The notes below the pieces were generated by a model. That model was not told the DNA's origin. It ran no database searches and saw only the letters and a program-made list of their open reading frames with translations. Positions 27,001 through 35,286 of a stretch of DNA of 64,000 bases are shown piece by piece. The stretch spans positions 171,512-235,511 of the forward strand of contig URCQ01000001.1 of assembly GCA_900546435.1 (NCBI GenBank), written 5' to 3'. Source of the DNA: an uncultured Pseudobutyrivibrio sp. Lineage in GTDB: Bacteria > Bacillota > Clostridia > Lachnospirales > Lachnospiraceae. The position numbers and the translations under genes were made by a program. The stretch's first letter is position 1. Every line of letters begins with the position of its first letter.

Positions 27001-27516
27001 GGCGCAATGCTTTATTATCACATTGACCGTCCGGTTTTAGATGCCCAGGATATACATAAATTAGGAAAAGAAGAGGCTGTATTAAAAGCACTGCAGATGA
27101 AGGGTGTTGTAAATGCAGATATGAATGTGATAGAGGCATTACATCATGGACTAGAAGGATATTCAGATGTCATACCGGTAAATATTACAAAAGACGGTTC
27201 TTTGGGAAAAACATCACATGCACTTACAACAGAGGAATTCGCGATTGCTTCTGATTATGTGAGACTTTTGATACAGCAGACGGGAAAACAGATTATAGAT
27301 GGAGAAATTGCCTGTAAGCCGTATCGCAAAGGGCAGGAAAATGGCTGTTCGTATTGTGAATACCATGGAATCTGTGGATTTGATACAAGAGTGGATGGTT
27401 TTTCTTATCGGAAATTATCAGGGAAAATGAACCGCGAGGAAGTATTGTCGCGCATGGAAGAAGATCTGGCAAAAGCGAAGGCAACAGAGAAAAATAAGCA
27501 CAAAGAAGGAGAATGA
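24007..27516 (+). CDS. addB: ATP-dependent nuclease subunit B (AddB)
   Basis: The 1169-residue protein is the B subunit of the AddAB helicase-nuclease, which resects double-strand breaks for RecA-dependent repair. Walker A is GNAGSGKSTYL at residues 8-18. The C-terminal nuclease domain has the KIVDYKSG active-site motif near residue 955. The iron-sulfur cluster cysteines are an upstream ARCAYAYF cysteine near 797 and the C-terminal CSYCEYHGIC. AddA is encoded 4 bp downstream, the usual order. Confidence 0.96.
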   Translation: MSLQFVIGNAGSGKSTYLYQRVIEEAIAHPQKNYLVIVPEQFTMHTQEQLVAMHPKHAIMNIDVLSFDRMAYRIFDELGTDTLEVLEETGKNLLLRKVAQEQETKLHALGKNMKRPGYIAQVKSLISEFAQYNITPDQLEEIMSRPELSESLRYKGADLVTMYRAFQEKIAGTYITTEQILQKFLAVSGDSKILRGATIVFDGFTGFTPIQNQVIEELLRLAETILVTITCDIRETFFGRIEEQELFAISKKTMAKLVDMTKRSGVTLEDPILLGTQEKKRFVAGGFLEHLEQNLFRVGTSVYKKQKASDAIRIVSLKNPRQELLYAASEITKAVRTEGRRYSDFAIVCANLDTYRYSVPAVMEQYHVPYFLDVKSEIVFQPMIEFIYGLLMVFEEDFSYESVMRLLRTGMSDLLTEEIDQLENYILASGIRGHRKYEEPFVISTQGYTPEMLVELNEIRMRLVVPLQQFAATVLQRTQAQNERKRQSKWLTKTRKVSVEALSYGIYEYLTHHHIQERLEEKAAFYEEVADAVKSGEYRQIYGACMDLLDKVVCMLGTEEMTVTEYREILASGFESIAVGMIPPAKDCVVIGDMERTRLSDIRTMYLIGANDGAIPKALGNGGILSQLDREKLMELDVEVAPSDRQKAFMQRFYLYFVMTKPARELIVTYTRVDGESKAIRRSYLIQTLLRMFPELSVTELEELPAQNRILTEETAQDYYVDLLRQYVEEQKVEDAFLACLAWEEKRDAKAFAQLRDAAFYEHKEEKLSKAALDVVYGTAITESVSRLEQYARCAYAYFLRYGLGLMPRAEHAFEVVDMGNLYHEALEAYAKRLEAREDINWYTVDEEQSNAILREAIDATYQTMTKIELLDEGRDRYILWRMERTLQQTVHTLLEQVRKGSFVPHAFEVDFREVGDLDALRYQLDEMHTMRLRGKIDRVDLYRDAQKVYVKIVDYKSGVKDIDFSRLYDGLQVQLVLYMDAMEESLKKQYPKHSVEPGAMLYYHIDRPVLDAQDIHKLGKEEAVLKALQMKGVVNADMNVIEALHHGLEGYSDVIPVNITKDGSLGKTSHALTTEEFAIASDYVRLLIQQTGKQIIDGEIACKPYRKGQENGCSYCEYHGICGFDTRVDGFSYRKLSGKMNREEVLSRMEEDLAKAKATEKNKHKEGE

Positions 27517-27520
27517 GACG

Positions 27521-30500
27521 GTGCCACAATGGACGACTGACCAACAGAAGGTTATTGATATCAGAGAACAGAATATGCTTGTTTCCGCTGCGGCAGGATC
27601 CGGAAAGACGGCAGTATTGGTAGAACGTATCATTCAAAGGGTGCTGGAAGAGAAGCATCCGGTCGAAATCGATCGTATTGTGGTAGTGACGTTTACCAAA
27701 GCAGCGGCAGCAGAAATGCGGGAACGTATTCTTGCAGCGATTCAGGATAAACTGGCAGAACAACCGGACAATGCGTATTTGATGCGTCAGGCAACGCTTG
27801 TACACAATGCGCAGATTACAACCATTGACAGTTTTTGCAATTATATTGTCCGAAATCATTTTCATGAAATTGATTTAGAGCCGGATTACCGTATTGGAGA
27901 TGAAGGAGAAATGAAACTCATACGCAAAACGGTGATGGATGCGATGATGCAAAAGCAGTATGAAGATGCAGAGTCAGTTGGAGAAGATGCGTTTTTCTAT
28001 ACTTTTTTAAATGCCTATGCCAAGGGAAATTCAGATCAGGCAGTAACCGATATGATACTACGTCTTTATGATAAAGCCCAGAGTTATCCATGGCCGGCAG
28101 AATGGCTGCAATCGGTCGCAGATGCGTATGTGGTTTCTTCGGTAGAAGAATTGAAAAACAGTGTATGGTTTCGGTTTTTGGTTGGCCGTTTACGAGAAGA
28201 ACTGGAAGAAGCTGTGGCAAAGTCAAAGCAGCTTTTGCAGTGGTGCATGATGCCGGAAGGCCCTTCATTTTATGCAGCTGGCTTAGAGCAGGATATCGTC
28301 TTATATGAGGATATTCTGGCATTCTCGGAACCAACTCGTTTTTATGAAGCATTTTGCTCCTTAAAATATGGTGCCATTGGACGAAAACCTAGAAACTTTG
28401 ATGGGGACGAAGCGTGGATGAATCGCGTGAAAGATGGCCGCGATAGCATCAAAAAAAAGATGGACAAGACAAAGAATGCATACGGTGCGTACACATTGGA
28501 AGAGATTGTGACGCAGATGGAACAGGTGCGTCCATTTGTGGAGGAACTGGTGCGCCTGACGCTTTGTTTTACAACGATGTTTGCTGAAAATAAGCGAAGC
28601 AGGAATGTTTTAGACTTTAATGATGTGGAACATTTTGCACTGTCTATTTTAAAAGATGAAAAGACAAAACAAGCGACAGCTACCGCCAGAGAATTTCAGG
28701 GTTATTTCCAGGAAATCATGATTGATGAGTATCAGGACAGCAATTATATTCAGGAAGAAATTTTAAGCAGTGTTTCCAAAGAGGGACAAGGTACGCACAA
28801 TATGTTTATGGTGGGAGATGTCAAGCAGAGTATTTATAGCTTCCGACAGGCATGCCCAGAGATTTTTATGGACAAATACGAACGGTTTCATGGAAAGGAA
28901 GAGGGAAGTATTGCTATTGATTTACATCAGAATTTCCGAAGCCGCGAAGAAGTCCTATCCTTTACCAATGATGTATTTTACCAGTTGATGCATAAAGACA
29001 TTGGTAATGTGGAATACGATGATTTGGCAGCACTTTATCCGGGGGCTTCCTATTATCCAAAGGCAGATAACGATACATTCCGGACAGAAATTCTCATTGC
29101 CAGCCGGAATCAGGAGGAGATGGAGGAAGCAGGAATCGAAGATAACATTTCCTTTGAAGCAAAGATGATTGCAGATAAAATACATCGTATGCAAGGGCAT
29201 CAGCTTGTTACTGATAAGAAGACAGGAGAACTCCGTCCGATGCGTTATCGTGATGTTGTTATTTTGCTTCGTAGTCCGGGAGCAATGGCGGAAGATATGA
29301 TTGCCGTACTCGAGGAAAACGGAATTCCTGCTTTTACAGAAAACAAGACAGGATATTACGATGCGATGGAGGTGCAGACGGTTTTAAATCTTTTGCGTAT
29401 TATCGATAATCCAAGACAGGATATCCCTTTTGCAGCAGTGCTTCATTCTGCCATGTTTGCATTTTCAAGTGATGAGATTGCAAAAATTCGTATGACGGAA
29501 AAAAAGAGCTGTCTGCTAGAGGCGATGGAAGCTTACCGGGATGCGTATCCGATGGAGCAAAAAGTAGGAGATTTTCTGGATTTTTTGGCGGACATGCGTG
29601 CACTGGTGGCGGATACACCGATTCATGCATTTATGGAAATGCTTTTGCAAAAGACGGGATATCTGACGTATGTTACAGCTATGCCACGCGGGGAAAGCAG
29701 ACGTGCGAACTTAGAGAAGTTAATCGATCAGGCTGTTATGTATGAGAATACCAGTTATAAAGGGCTGTTTCAGTTCATAAACTATATTGGACAGTTACAA
29801 AAATACGAAGTGAATGAGGGCGAAGCGCAATTAATCAGTGATCATGACGATGCAGTGGCAATTATGAGTATTCATAAGAGCAAGGGGTTGGAATTTCCGA
29901 TTGTCTTTGTTTCCGGTATGGGGAAACAATTTAATACACAGGATCAAAAAGGACAAATGCTTTTGCATAAAGATATGGGAGTAGGTCTGGATCTGGTGGA
30001 TTACGATGCCCAGACAAAGACAGTGCCTCTTTATAAACAAGTGGTGGCACGTGCGTTACACAGTGATGCCTGCGGAGAAGAGATGCGTGTCCTTTATGTG
30101 GCATTGACAAGGGCAAAGGAAAAGCTGATTTTAACAGCAACGCTGAACAAGGCAGAAGAAACGCTGGAAAAATGGCAGGAAAATCGAGGTGCGCTTACTT
30201 TTTCCGAGAGGGAGGAAGCGCAGGGATATCTGGAATGGATCATACGTGCCACGGCGGCAAAACGGGAGCTGTATCCGATTACGGTTGTGAAAGCTGAGGA
30301 AGTGATATTAGAAGAGGTTGCCGGGTTGATCGAAAAGCAGCAGAAGAAGGAAGCACTGTCTCTTTTGGCAGGACAGGCCAAAGCATCCTGGGTGGAAGCA
30401 TTAGACGCACAGATGCAATATGTGTATCCGTATGAACAAAATGGCGTCTACAAGAATAAATACTCCGTATCTGAAATCAAACACCGACAGATGGAAAAAG

Positions 30501-31117
30501 CATTTGCAGATGATTTCAGCGAGCGCCCGGATTTCTTGCAGGAAAAAGCGGAGCCGATTGTCCCATCCTTTATTACAAAAACAGAGAAGGACGAAGTTTC
30601 GCGTGGGGCATTAAGAGGAACTGCAATGCACCGTTTCCTAGAATGTTTTGATTTTTCCAATTATGATAGTGAAAAAAATATGTATGAGCAGTTAGAGGCT
30701 ATGCGTCAGTCAGGGCGGTTGCGGGAAGAACAGCGGGAACTGTTGCAGATGGATCGCATACACCGCTTTTTAGAGAGCAAACTTGCGAAACGTATGAAGA
30801 CGGCTGCCAGGAAAAACCAGCTGTATGTGGAAAAACCATTTGTGATGAGTGTAACTCCAAAAGAGTTGTTTTTGGAGGAGAACGACAGCGAAGATACTGT
30901 TTTAGTCCAGGGAATCGTAGATGCGTTTTTTGTCGAGGAAGACGGTATTGTGCTTTTAGATTATAAGACAGACCGCGTGAAAGAGGCAGAGGAATTAACG
31001 AAGCGCTATCAGGCGCAGCTGCAGCTATATGCCAAGGCCTTACAGCGCACGATGGACTTGCCGGTAAAAGAAATATGGATCTATTCTTTTTATCTTGAGA
31101 AAATGATTGCATTGTGA
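27521..31117 (+). CDS. addA: ATP-dependent helicase/nuclease subunit A (AddA)
   Basis: The 1198-residue UvrD-type helicase with a C-terminal RecB-like nuclease domain partners AddB. Motif I is SAAAGSGKTAVLVERI near residue 22, motif II IDEYQDSN near 400, followed by GDVKQSIYSFRQA. Motif VI-like VALTRAKEKL is near 865, and the nuclease motif LLDYKTDRV is near 1145. The GTG start at 27521 has AAGGAG nine bases upstream. A promoter for the next gene overlaps its 3' end. Confidence 0.96.
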   Translation: MPQWTTDQQKVIDIREQNMLVSAAAGSGKTAVLVERIIQRVLEEKHPVEIDRIVVVTFTKAAAAEMRERILAAIQDKLAEQPDNAYLMRQATLVHNAQITTIDSFCNYIVRNHFHEIDLEPDYRIGDEGEMKLIRKTVMDAMMQKQYEDAESVGEDAFFYTFLNAYAKGNSDQAVTDMILRLYDKAQSYPWPAEWLQSVADAYVVSSVEELKNSVWFRFLVGRLREELEEAVAKSKQLLQWCMMPEGPSFYAAGLEQDIVLYEDILAFSEPTRFYEAFCSLKYGAIGRKPRNFDGDEAWMNRVKDGRDSIKKKMDKTKNAYGAYTLEEIVTQMEQVRPFVEELVRLTLCFTTMFAENKRSRNVLDFNDVEHFALSILKDEKTKQATATAREFQGYFQEIMIDEYQDSNYIQEEILSSVSKEGQGTHNMFMVGDVKQSIYSFRQACPEIFMDKYERFHGKEEGSIAIDLHQNFRSREEVLSFTNDVFYQLMHKDIGNVEYDDLAALYPGASYYPKADNDTFRTEILIASRNQEEMEEAGIEDNISFEAKMIADKIHRMQGHQLVTDKKTGELRPMRYRDVVILLRSPGAMAEDMIAVLEENGIPAFTENKTGYYDAMEVQTVLNLLRIIDNPRQDIPFAAVLHSAMFAFSSDEIAKIRMTEKKSCLLEAMEAYRDAYPMEQKVGDFLDFLADMRALVADTPIHAFMEMLLQKTGYLTYVTAMPRGESRRANLEKLIDQAVMYENTSYKGLFQFINYIGQLQKYEVNEGEAQLISDHDDAVAIMSIHKSKGLEFPIVFVSGMGKQFNTQDQKGQMLLHKDMGVGLDLVDYDAQTKTVPLYKQVVARALHSDACGEEMRVLYVALTRAKEKLILTATLNKAEETLEKWQENRGALTFSEREEAQGYLEWIIRATAAKRELYPITVVKAEEVILEEVAGLIEKQQKKEALSLLAGQAKASWVEALDAQMQYVYPYEQNGVYKNKYSVSEIKHRQMEKAFADDFSERPDFLQEKAEPIVPSFITKTEKDEVSRGALRGTAMHRFLECFDFSNYDSEKNMYEQLEAMRQSGRLREEQRELLQMDRIHRFLESKLAKRMKTAARKNQLYVEKPFVMSVTPKELFLEENDSEDTVLVQGIVDAFFVEEDGIVLLDYKTDRVKEAEELTKRYQAQLQLYAKALQRTMDLPVKEIWIYSFYLEKMIAL

Positions 31118-31135
31118 GAGGGAAGTATTTATACT
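31107..31135 (+). promoter_or_regulatory. Promoter overlapping the end of addA
   Basis: TTGCAT at 31107-31112 and TATACT at 31130-31135 with 17-bp spacing; it would drive the small acidic protein and following genes. Confidence 0.6.
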
Positions 31136-31207
31136 ATACTTTGATTGTGATAGGACATAGAAACTGTGTCACAGGAAGAAGAATATGTTAATAGGAGGTT
31201 TTTTGAA

Positions 31208-31474
31208 ATGAGCAGTTATGAATACGATGATGCTTGTATTCAGGCATTTCTTGAACAACAGTTGAAATTATTCCCTGAAGAAGTGGCAAATACACCGGAA
31301 GAAGCAGAGGCCTTTCTTGAGGACTGTATGGCGATGGTTTGCGATGACAAAGCGGAAGTGATCGAATATTTAGAAGATGAGATGGATATTGTAGGCATGG
31401 ACGAAGAGGAGATTCTCGAGGCAGAAGAAGTGTTTGCCATTGGCGATGGACGATATCTTGTAGTAGAAGGATAG
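31208..31474 (+). CDS. Small acidic protein of unknown function
   Basis: The 88-residue product starts MSSYEYDDACIQ and is strongly acidic, with long runs of E and D at about 30-75. It has no membrane segment or signal peptide and is probably helical. I do not recognise a characterised family. TAGGAGG lies 8 bases before the ATG at 31208; an in-frame GTG at 31166 would add 14 residues without a ribosome binding site. The lipoprotein gene starts 4 bp downstream, so the two are cotranscribed. Confidence 0.75.
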   Translation: MSSYEYDDACIQAFLEQQLKLFPEEVANTPEEAEAFLEDCMAMVCDDKAEVIEYLEDEMDIVGMDEEEILEAEEVFAIGDGRYLVVEG

Positions 31475-31478
31475 CGAT

Positions 31479-32477
31479 ATGAAACACAATAGGAATAAAA
31501 TATCGGCATTATTGCTGCTTCTTTGTATGAGCATAGCTCTTTTATGCAGTGGATGTTCTATTGGAAACCGACAGGTTTATTTTGCATCAAAAAGTGGTAG
31601 ACATACGGTATTTAAGATCGGTGAGATGGCATGTAGCAGAGAAGAGGCAAAAGTCTATCTTGCGAACTACAAGAATCTATATGGAAAGATTTATGATACA
31701 GATCTTTGGTCAGGGGATTATGATACCAAGACGATGGAAGAAAGTATCAAGGATGCTGTGCTGAGTCATTTGACAAAAGTGTATTCTTTGAATATGTATG
31801 CCAAGACAAAAGAGATTACACTGACAGAGGAAGAATATAGTAAGGTTTCAGATGCCGCTGAGGTGTATTACAAGTCTTTGAATCGTGCGGAACGAAAATA
31901 TACAGGGGCTTCGAAAAAAGACATTGAAAAAATGTATGAACATTATGCGTTGGCAGAAAAAGTTTACCAGCAATTGATGAGTGGCGTAGACGAAAATGTC
32001 AGCGAGGATGAAGCACGTATTATGGAAGCAAATGTTATTTATGTAACAGATGCATCGTTAGCAAAAGACATTGCAACACAGCTGAAAAACGGAGCATCGT
32101 TCGACCGCTTAGCAAGCACCTATAGTGAAGCAGATACCATTCATGTGACATTTGGACGAAACACATATGATACTGCAGTAGAAGATGTTGTTTTCCAATT
32201 GGATAATGATGAAATTTCGGATATGATCGAAGCAAAAGATGGTTATTATTTCTTTGAGTGTGTGAATAAATACAACGAAGAATTATCAGAGCAGAACAAG
32301 GCAACCATCGTTAGCCAACGACAGGAAAACGCAATGGAAGATGTTACCTCTGCCATTGAGACAGAGTATTATTCTGATTTCAACCAGAAACTGTGGGACA
32401 AAATCACGATTGATCAGAACGAAAAAATTACGACGAATTCCTTTTTTACGACATTAGATGGTAAAATTGTCTTTTAA
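31479..32477 (+). CDS. PrsA/SurA-like peptidylprolyl isomerase lipoprotein
   Basis: The 332-residue product has a lipoprotein signal peptide: KHNRNK, a hydrophobic stretch, and LLCSGC with the lipidated Cys26. The -3 residue is Cys rather than Leu, so the lipobox is slightly unusual. Residues about 60-165 resemble the SurA/PrsA N-terminal helical chaperone region. Residues about 170-275 look like a parvulin (PpiC) domain, with NVIYVTDASLAKDIATQLKNG, FDRLASTYS and VFQLDNDEISDMIEAKDGYY. Family members fold exported proteins on the outer face of the membrane. Key parvulin catalytic residues seem weakly conserved, so a chaperone role may dominate. Confidence 0.75.
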   Translation: MKHNRNKISALLLLLCMSIALLCSGCSIGNRQVYFASKSGRHTVFKIGEMACSREEAKVYLANYKNLYGKIYDTDLWSGDYDTKTMEESIKDAVLSHLTKVYSLNMYAKTKEITLTEEEYSKVSDAAEVYYKSLNRAERKYTGASKKDIEKMYEHYALAEKVYQQLMSGVDENVSEDEARIMEANVIYVTDASLAKDIATQLKNGASFDRLASTYSEADTIHVTFGRNTYDTAVEDVVFQLDNDEISDMIEAKDGYYFFECVNKYNEELSEQNKATIVSQRQENAMEDVTSAIETEYYSDFNQKLWDKITIDQNEKITTNSFFTTLDGKIVF

Positions 32478-32506
32478 TTGGATATTTTTAGAATAATGTG
32501 TATAAT
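32478..32506 (+). promoter_or_regulatory. Promoter of histone-like protein gene
   Basis: TTGGAT at 32478-32483 and TATAAT at 32501-32506 with a 17-bp spacer, starting right after the preceding stop codon. Confidence 0.75.
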
Positions 32507-32556
32507 AATGATTGTAACTAATGTAAGAGTTATATAGAGGAAAAGGAGTGTTTGTT

Positions 32557-33024
32557 ATGGCAGATACGAAAAAAGTTGATGTTAAGAAGATGGCAGAAGA
32601 AGCAAAAAAGGCCACCGAAACAGTAAAGGTTGCAGCTGGTAAGGCTGCATCATCGGTAAAGGCAACTGCAGAAAAGGCAAAGAAGCAGGCAGAAAACGCA
32701 GCTACTGAGACAAAGAAGCAGGCAGAGGTAGTAGCCGAAGAGACAAAGAATGCTACAGAAGCAGCGAAAAAGACAGTCAAAAAAGCTACAACAAAAAAGC
32801 CGGCAAAGAAAAAAGTAGAAATGACCCAGTCTGCGGTATTACAGTTTGGCGGAGAAGATTTCAAAATTGATGAAATCATTGCCAATGCGCAGGCAGCATT
32901 TAAGGCTGAAAACAAGAGAAAGACAATTACTGACATCAAGGTTTACATCAAGCCGGAAGAAAGAGCAGCATATTATGTAGTGACTTCCGGAGACAGCGAA
33001 TATGCTGGTAAAATCGACTTATAA
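32557..33024 (+). CDS. Lysine/alanine-rich histone H1-like protein with DUF6465-like C-terminus
   Basis: The 155-residue protein has two parts. Residues 1-90 are almost only A, K, E, T and V in degenerate 11-residue-like repeats (KKATETVKVAAGKA, KAKKQAENAATETKKQ), resembling histone H1 tails or bacterial HU tails. Residues 92-155 form a compact domain (AVLQFGGEDFKIDEIIANAQAAFK, then VYIKPEERAAYYVV) seen in a Lachnospiraceae family labelled DUF6465. Its role is unknown; DNA or nucleoid binding is a guess from composition. The ATG at 32557 follows AAAGGAGTG. Confidence 0.8.
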   Translation: MADTKKVDVKKMAEEAKKATETVKVAAGKAASSVKATAEKAKKQAENAATETKKQAEVVAEETKNATEAAKKTVKKATTKKPAKKKVEMTQSAVLQFGGEDFKIDEIIANAQAAFKAENKRKTITDIKVYIKPEERAAYYVVTSGDSEYAGKIDL

Positions 33025-33050
33025 TTCATACGGACATCTTTGGAATACAG

Positions 33051-33090
33051 AAGGACTGATACACGAATATCTCGTGCACAGTCCTTTTTT
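33051..33090 (+). terminator. Terminator after histone-like protein gene
   Basis: AAGGACTG (33051-33058) pairs with CAGTCCTT (33079-33086), with an inner CACGA/TCGTG stem, followed by a run of T. It also separates the gene from the convergent tetR-type gene. Confidence 0.85.
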
Positions 33091-33096
33091 ATGTGC

Positions 33097-33636
33097 TTAT
33101 GCATTGGTAATGGCTTTTACTCCATTTTCAAAGAAATCGGCAAGTGTTTCGATGTCTTCTTTTTCAATCGGGGAAGTGCTGCTTGTTTTGTGCAAAGCAA
33201 TAATGCCGTTGATGGTAAAAATCAGAAGAGTGTCGACCATATGATAACGCTCCGGGTGTAAGCCCTGTTCGATGGCTTTATTTTGCATAGCTTGTGACAG
33301 TTGTTCACTAAATGCCCGGTTATTGTTGCTAAAGGGTTGAATACTTTCACTTTTACAAATGGAGAGCGCATCATACATTTCCAAAAAGAATAACCGGGGA
33401 TCATCAAAGAGTTTGGATAGGTAGTGCATATTAGACACCACCGCTTCGATAGCGTCATTGCGCAGTACATCCATCAAATCATAAATATCATGGTAATGTG
33501 CATAAAAAGTAGATTTGTTAATTTGTGCTTCTTTTACAATATCGGTAACGGTTATCTTTTCAATCGGTTTTTGGGATGCCATGGTAAGAAAAGCATCTGC
33601 AATTGCCTTTTTTGTCTTTTTTATACGAATATCCAT
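33097..33636 (-). CDS. TetR family transcriptional regulator
   Basis: The 179-residue protein starts MDIRIKKTKKAIADAF and has the TetR helix-turn-helix at about 22-52 (ITVTDIVKEAQINKSTFYAHYHDIYDL). The C-terminal domain of about 110 residues is the ligand-binding part and lacks recognisable residues for a specific ligand. The ATG at 33636 has AAAGGAGC upstream; a longer frame to 33816 runs through the promoter region and is rejected. The divergent MATE transporter gene is the likely target, and repeats in the shared intergenic region are likely operators. Confidence 0.88.
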   Translation of the reverse strand: MDIRIKKTKKAIADAFLTMASQKPIEKITVTDIVKEAQINKSTFYAHYHDIYDLMDVLRNDAIEAVVSNMHYLSKLFDDPRLFFLEMYDALSICKSESIQPFSNNNRAFSEQLSQAMQNKAIEQGLHPERYHMVDTLLIFTINGIIALHKTSSTSPIEKEDIETLADFFENGVKAITNA

Positions 33637-33728
33637 AATTGTGCTGCTCCTTTTGGTTTTATATATAGGTTGGCTGGTACCTTGTTTTATCTGCAAATCA
33701 TAAATACCCAACGAATCCAGGATAAAAA

Positions 33729-33742
33729 GTTGGCTAACCAAC
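33729..33742. promoter_or_regulatory. Inverted repeat, candidate TetR operator 1
   Basis: GTTGG and CCAAC flank four bases in the tetR-MATE intergenic region. Related GGTTGG half-sites occur at about 33667 and 33802. Confidence 0.45.
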
Positions 33743-33763
33743 CTTTTTGGAGAGATTTGCTGA

Positions 33764-33792
33764 TTGCTAGGTTCTGTAGCTACCTTTATAAT
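33764..33792 (+). promoter_or_regulatory. Promoter of MATE transporter gene
   Basis: TTGCTA at 33764-33769 and TATAAT at 33787-33792 with a 17-bp spacer. Confidence 0.65.
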
Positions 33793-33813
33793 AATAACCA
33801 TAGGTTGGAAATG

Positions 33814-33826
33814 CAACTAGTAGTTG
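33814..33826. promoter_or_regulatory. Perfect palindrome, candidate TetR operator 2
   Basis: CAACTAGTAGTTG is a perfect 13-bp palindrome placed just after the expected transcription start of the MATE gene, where a repressor would block transcription. Confidence 0.5.
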
Positions 33827-33860
33827 GGAAAATGGACAAAAGATATAAAAAGGAGAAGAC

Positions 33861-35201
33861 ATGAAGAATGAAGAAATGATGAAAAGTGGATCTGTATGGA
33901 AGGCAATTGCCAGCATGGCGATTCCATCTGCAGTCATTATGATTTTGATGATTTTTTACAATATCGCGGATATGTTTTTTATAGCCAGACTGGGAGATAA
34001 TGCACAGGTTGCAGCAGTATCTGTCGTATCACCTGTATTTTCTATGGTATCTGCCGTTGCCATGATGCTGGGAAACGGAGGCTGTACGATGATTGCGAAA
34101 GCTTTTGGCGCAGGGGAAAAAGAGAAAGCAAAGACCTATTCAAGTCTTTGTCTCTGGACAGCTATTGTTTTAGCCATTGTCTTTATTACATTGGTTCTTA
34201 TATTTGTCAATCCGTTACTAGTGTTTCTTGGCGCAAAAGGCGATGTCTTCACCTATGCAAAAAGATATATGGTACCGATTGTTCTGGGATCGCCGTTTAT
34301 GATGGTATCTACTTCAGTAGCACTTTTGCTTCGTGCAGAAGGCTCTGTCATGGAAGGCTTTGTCGGAAATTTGATTGGAACAATTGTAAATTTAGTTTTA
34401 GACCCGGTTTTTATATTGGGATTTCATATGGGCGTACAGGGAGCAGCTATCGCTTCTGTTTTTGGTAATGTTCTTGCAGTATTTTATTATATCTATGTGA
34501 TTCGAAAGAAGTCACAGACCATGTCATTTTCACTTGTTTACGCATCGAAGGATGTGCCTGCCATTGGACATATTTTGCTTTTGGGACTGCCAAATGCAAT
34601 TGCAAGTATTTTATCCGGATTTGCGTCAACATTCAGCAATCAGATTTTGAGCACCTATGGAACCGCTGCACTTGCATCTATGGCAGCAGCAGGCAAGTGT
34701 ACCATGATTACGACAACACTGGTCATGGCGGTTGGTATGGGATGTCAGGCGCTTATTTCCTATAATTATGGTGCACGCAATATACCGCGATTGAAGGAAG
34801 TGGTACGTAAATTATCTATCGTCGTATTTGGAATCAGTATGGTTACGGGAACCTTGTGTATGATTTTTAGAAAAGTGATTATGGCACAGTTTTTAACAAC
34901 CGATGTCCTGGAATTGGGGCTACATATGGTGACGATACTTCTTTTGACAACACCGATTATTGGTATCGTGTATGTAGTGTCCGGATATTTTCAGGCAATT
35001 GACCGCCCGATGGAGTCGTTGATCGTGTCAATTCTGCGCCAGGGATTGGTGCTGATACCGGCGCTATATATCTGTAATCATTTTGCCGGATTAGACGGCG
35101 TGGTATGGGCTTATGTCATTGCAGATGTGGTAGCTGCGGTTGTAGCTGCCGTAGTGTATATCGCGCGCGGCAAAGTGGTCGCGGAAATATCACCATTATA
35201 A
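33861..35201 (+). CDS. MATE family multidrug/cation efflux transporter
   Basis: The 446-residue protein has about 12 hydrophobic segments in two six-helix halves, as in the MATE family. The N-terminal part reads AIPSAVIMILMIFYNIADMFFIARLGD, a family hallmark, and GYFQAIDRP in the second half is also typical. It probably exports drugs or metabolites with Na+ or H+ antiport; the substrate is unknown. AAAAAGGAG precedes the ATG. The divergent TetR gene is a likely regulator. Confidence 0.92.
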   Translation: MKNEEMMKSGSVWKAIASMAIPSAVIMILMIFYNIADMFFIARLGDNAQVAAVSVVSPVFSMVSAVAMMLGNGGCTMIAKAFGAGEKEKAKTYSSLCLWTAIVLAIVFITLVLIFVNPLLVFLGAKGDVFTYAKRYMVPIVLGSPFMMVSTSVALLLRAEGSVMEGFVGNLIGTIVNLVLDPVFILGFHMGVQGAAIASVFGNVLAVFYYIYVIRKKSQTMSFSLVYASKDVPAIGHILLLGLPNAIASILSGFASTFSNQILSTYGTAALASMAAAGKCTMITTTLVMAVGMGCQALISYNYGARNIPRLKEVVRKLSIVVFGISMVTGTLCMIFRKVIMAQFLTTDVLELGLHMVTILLLTTPIIGIVYVVSGYFQAIDRPMESLIVSILRQGLVLIPALYICNHFAGLDGVVWAYVIADVVAAVVAAVVYIARGKVVAEISPL

Positions 35202-35223
35202 AAAAATAATTTGTCATATTGTG

Positions 35224-35252
35224 TTGCGAAAGAAATTACATCAGCGTATACT
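35224..35252 (+). promoter_or_regulatory. Promoter of aldo/keto reductase gene
   Basis: TTGCGA at 35224-35229 and TATACT at 35247-35252 with a 17-bp spacer. Confidence 0.55.
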
Positions 35253-35286
35253 TTTTTCATAAAATAATATCTGGGGGTAAATGACG

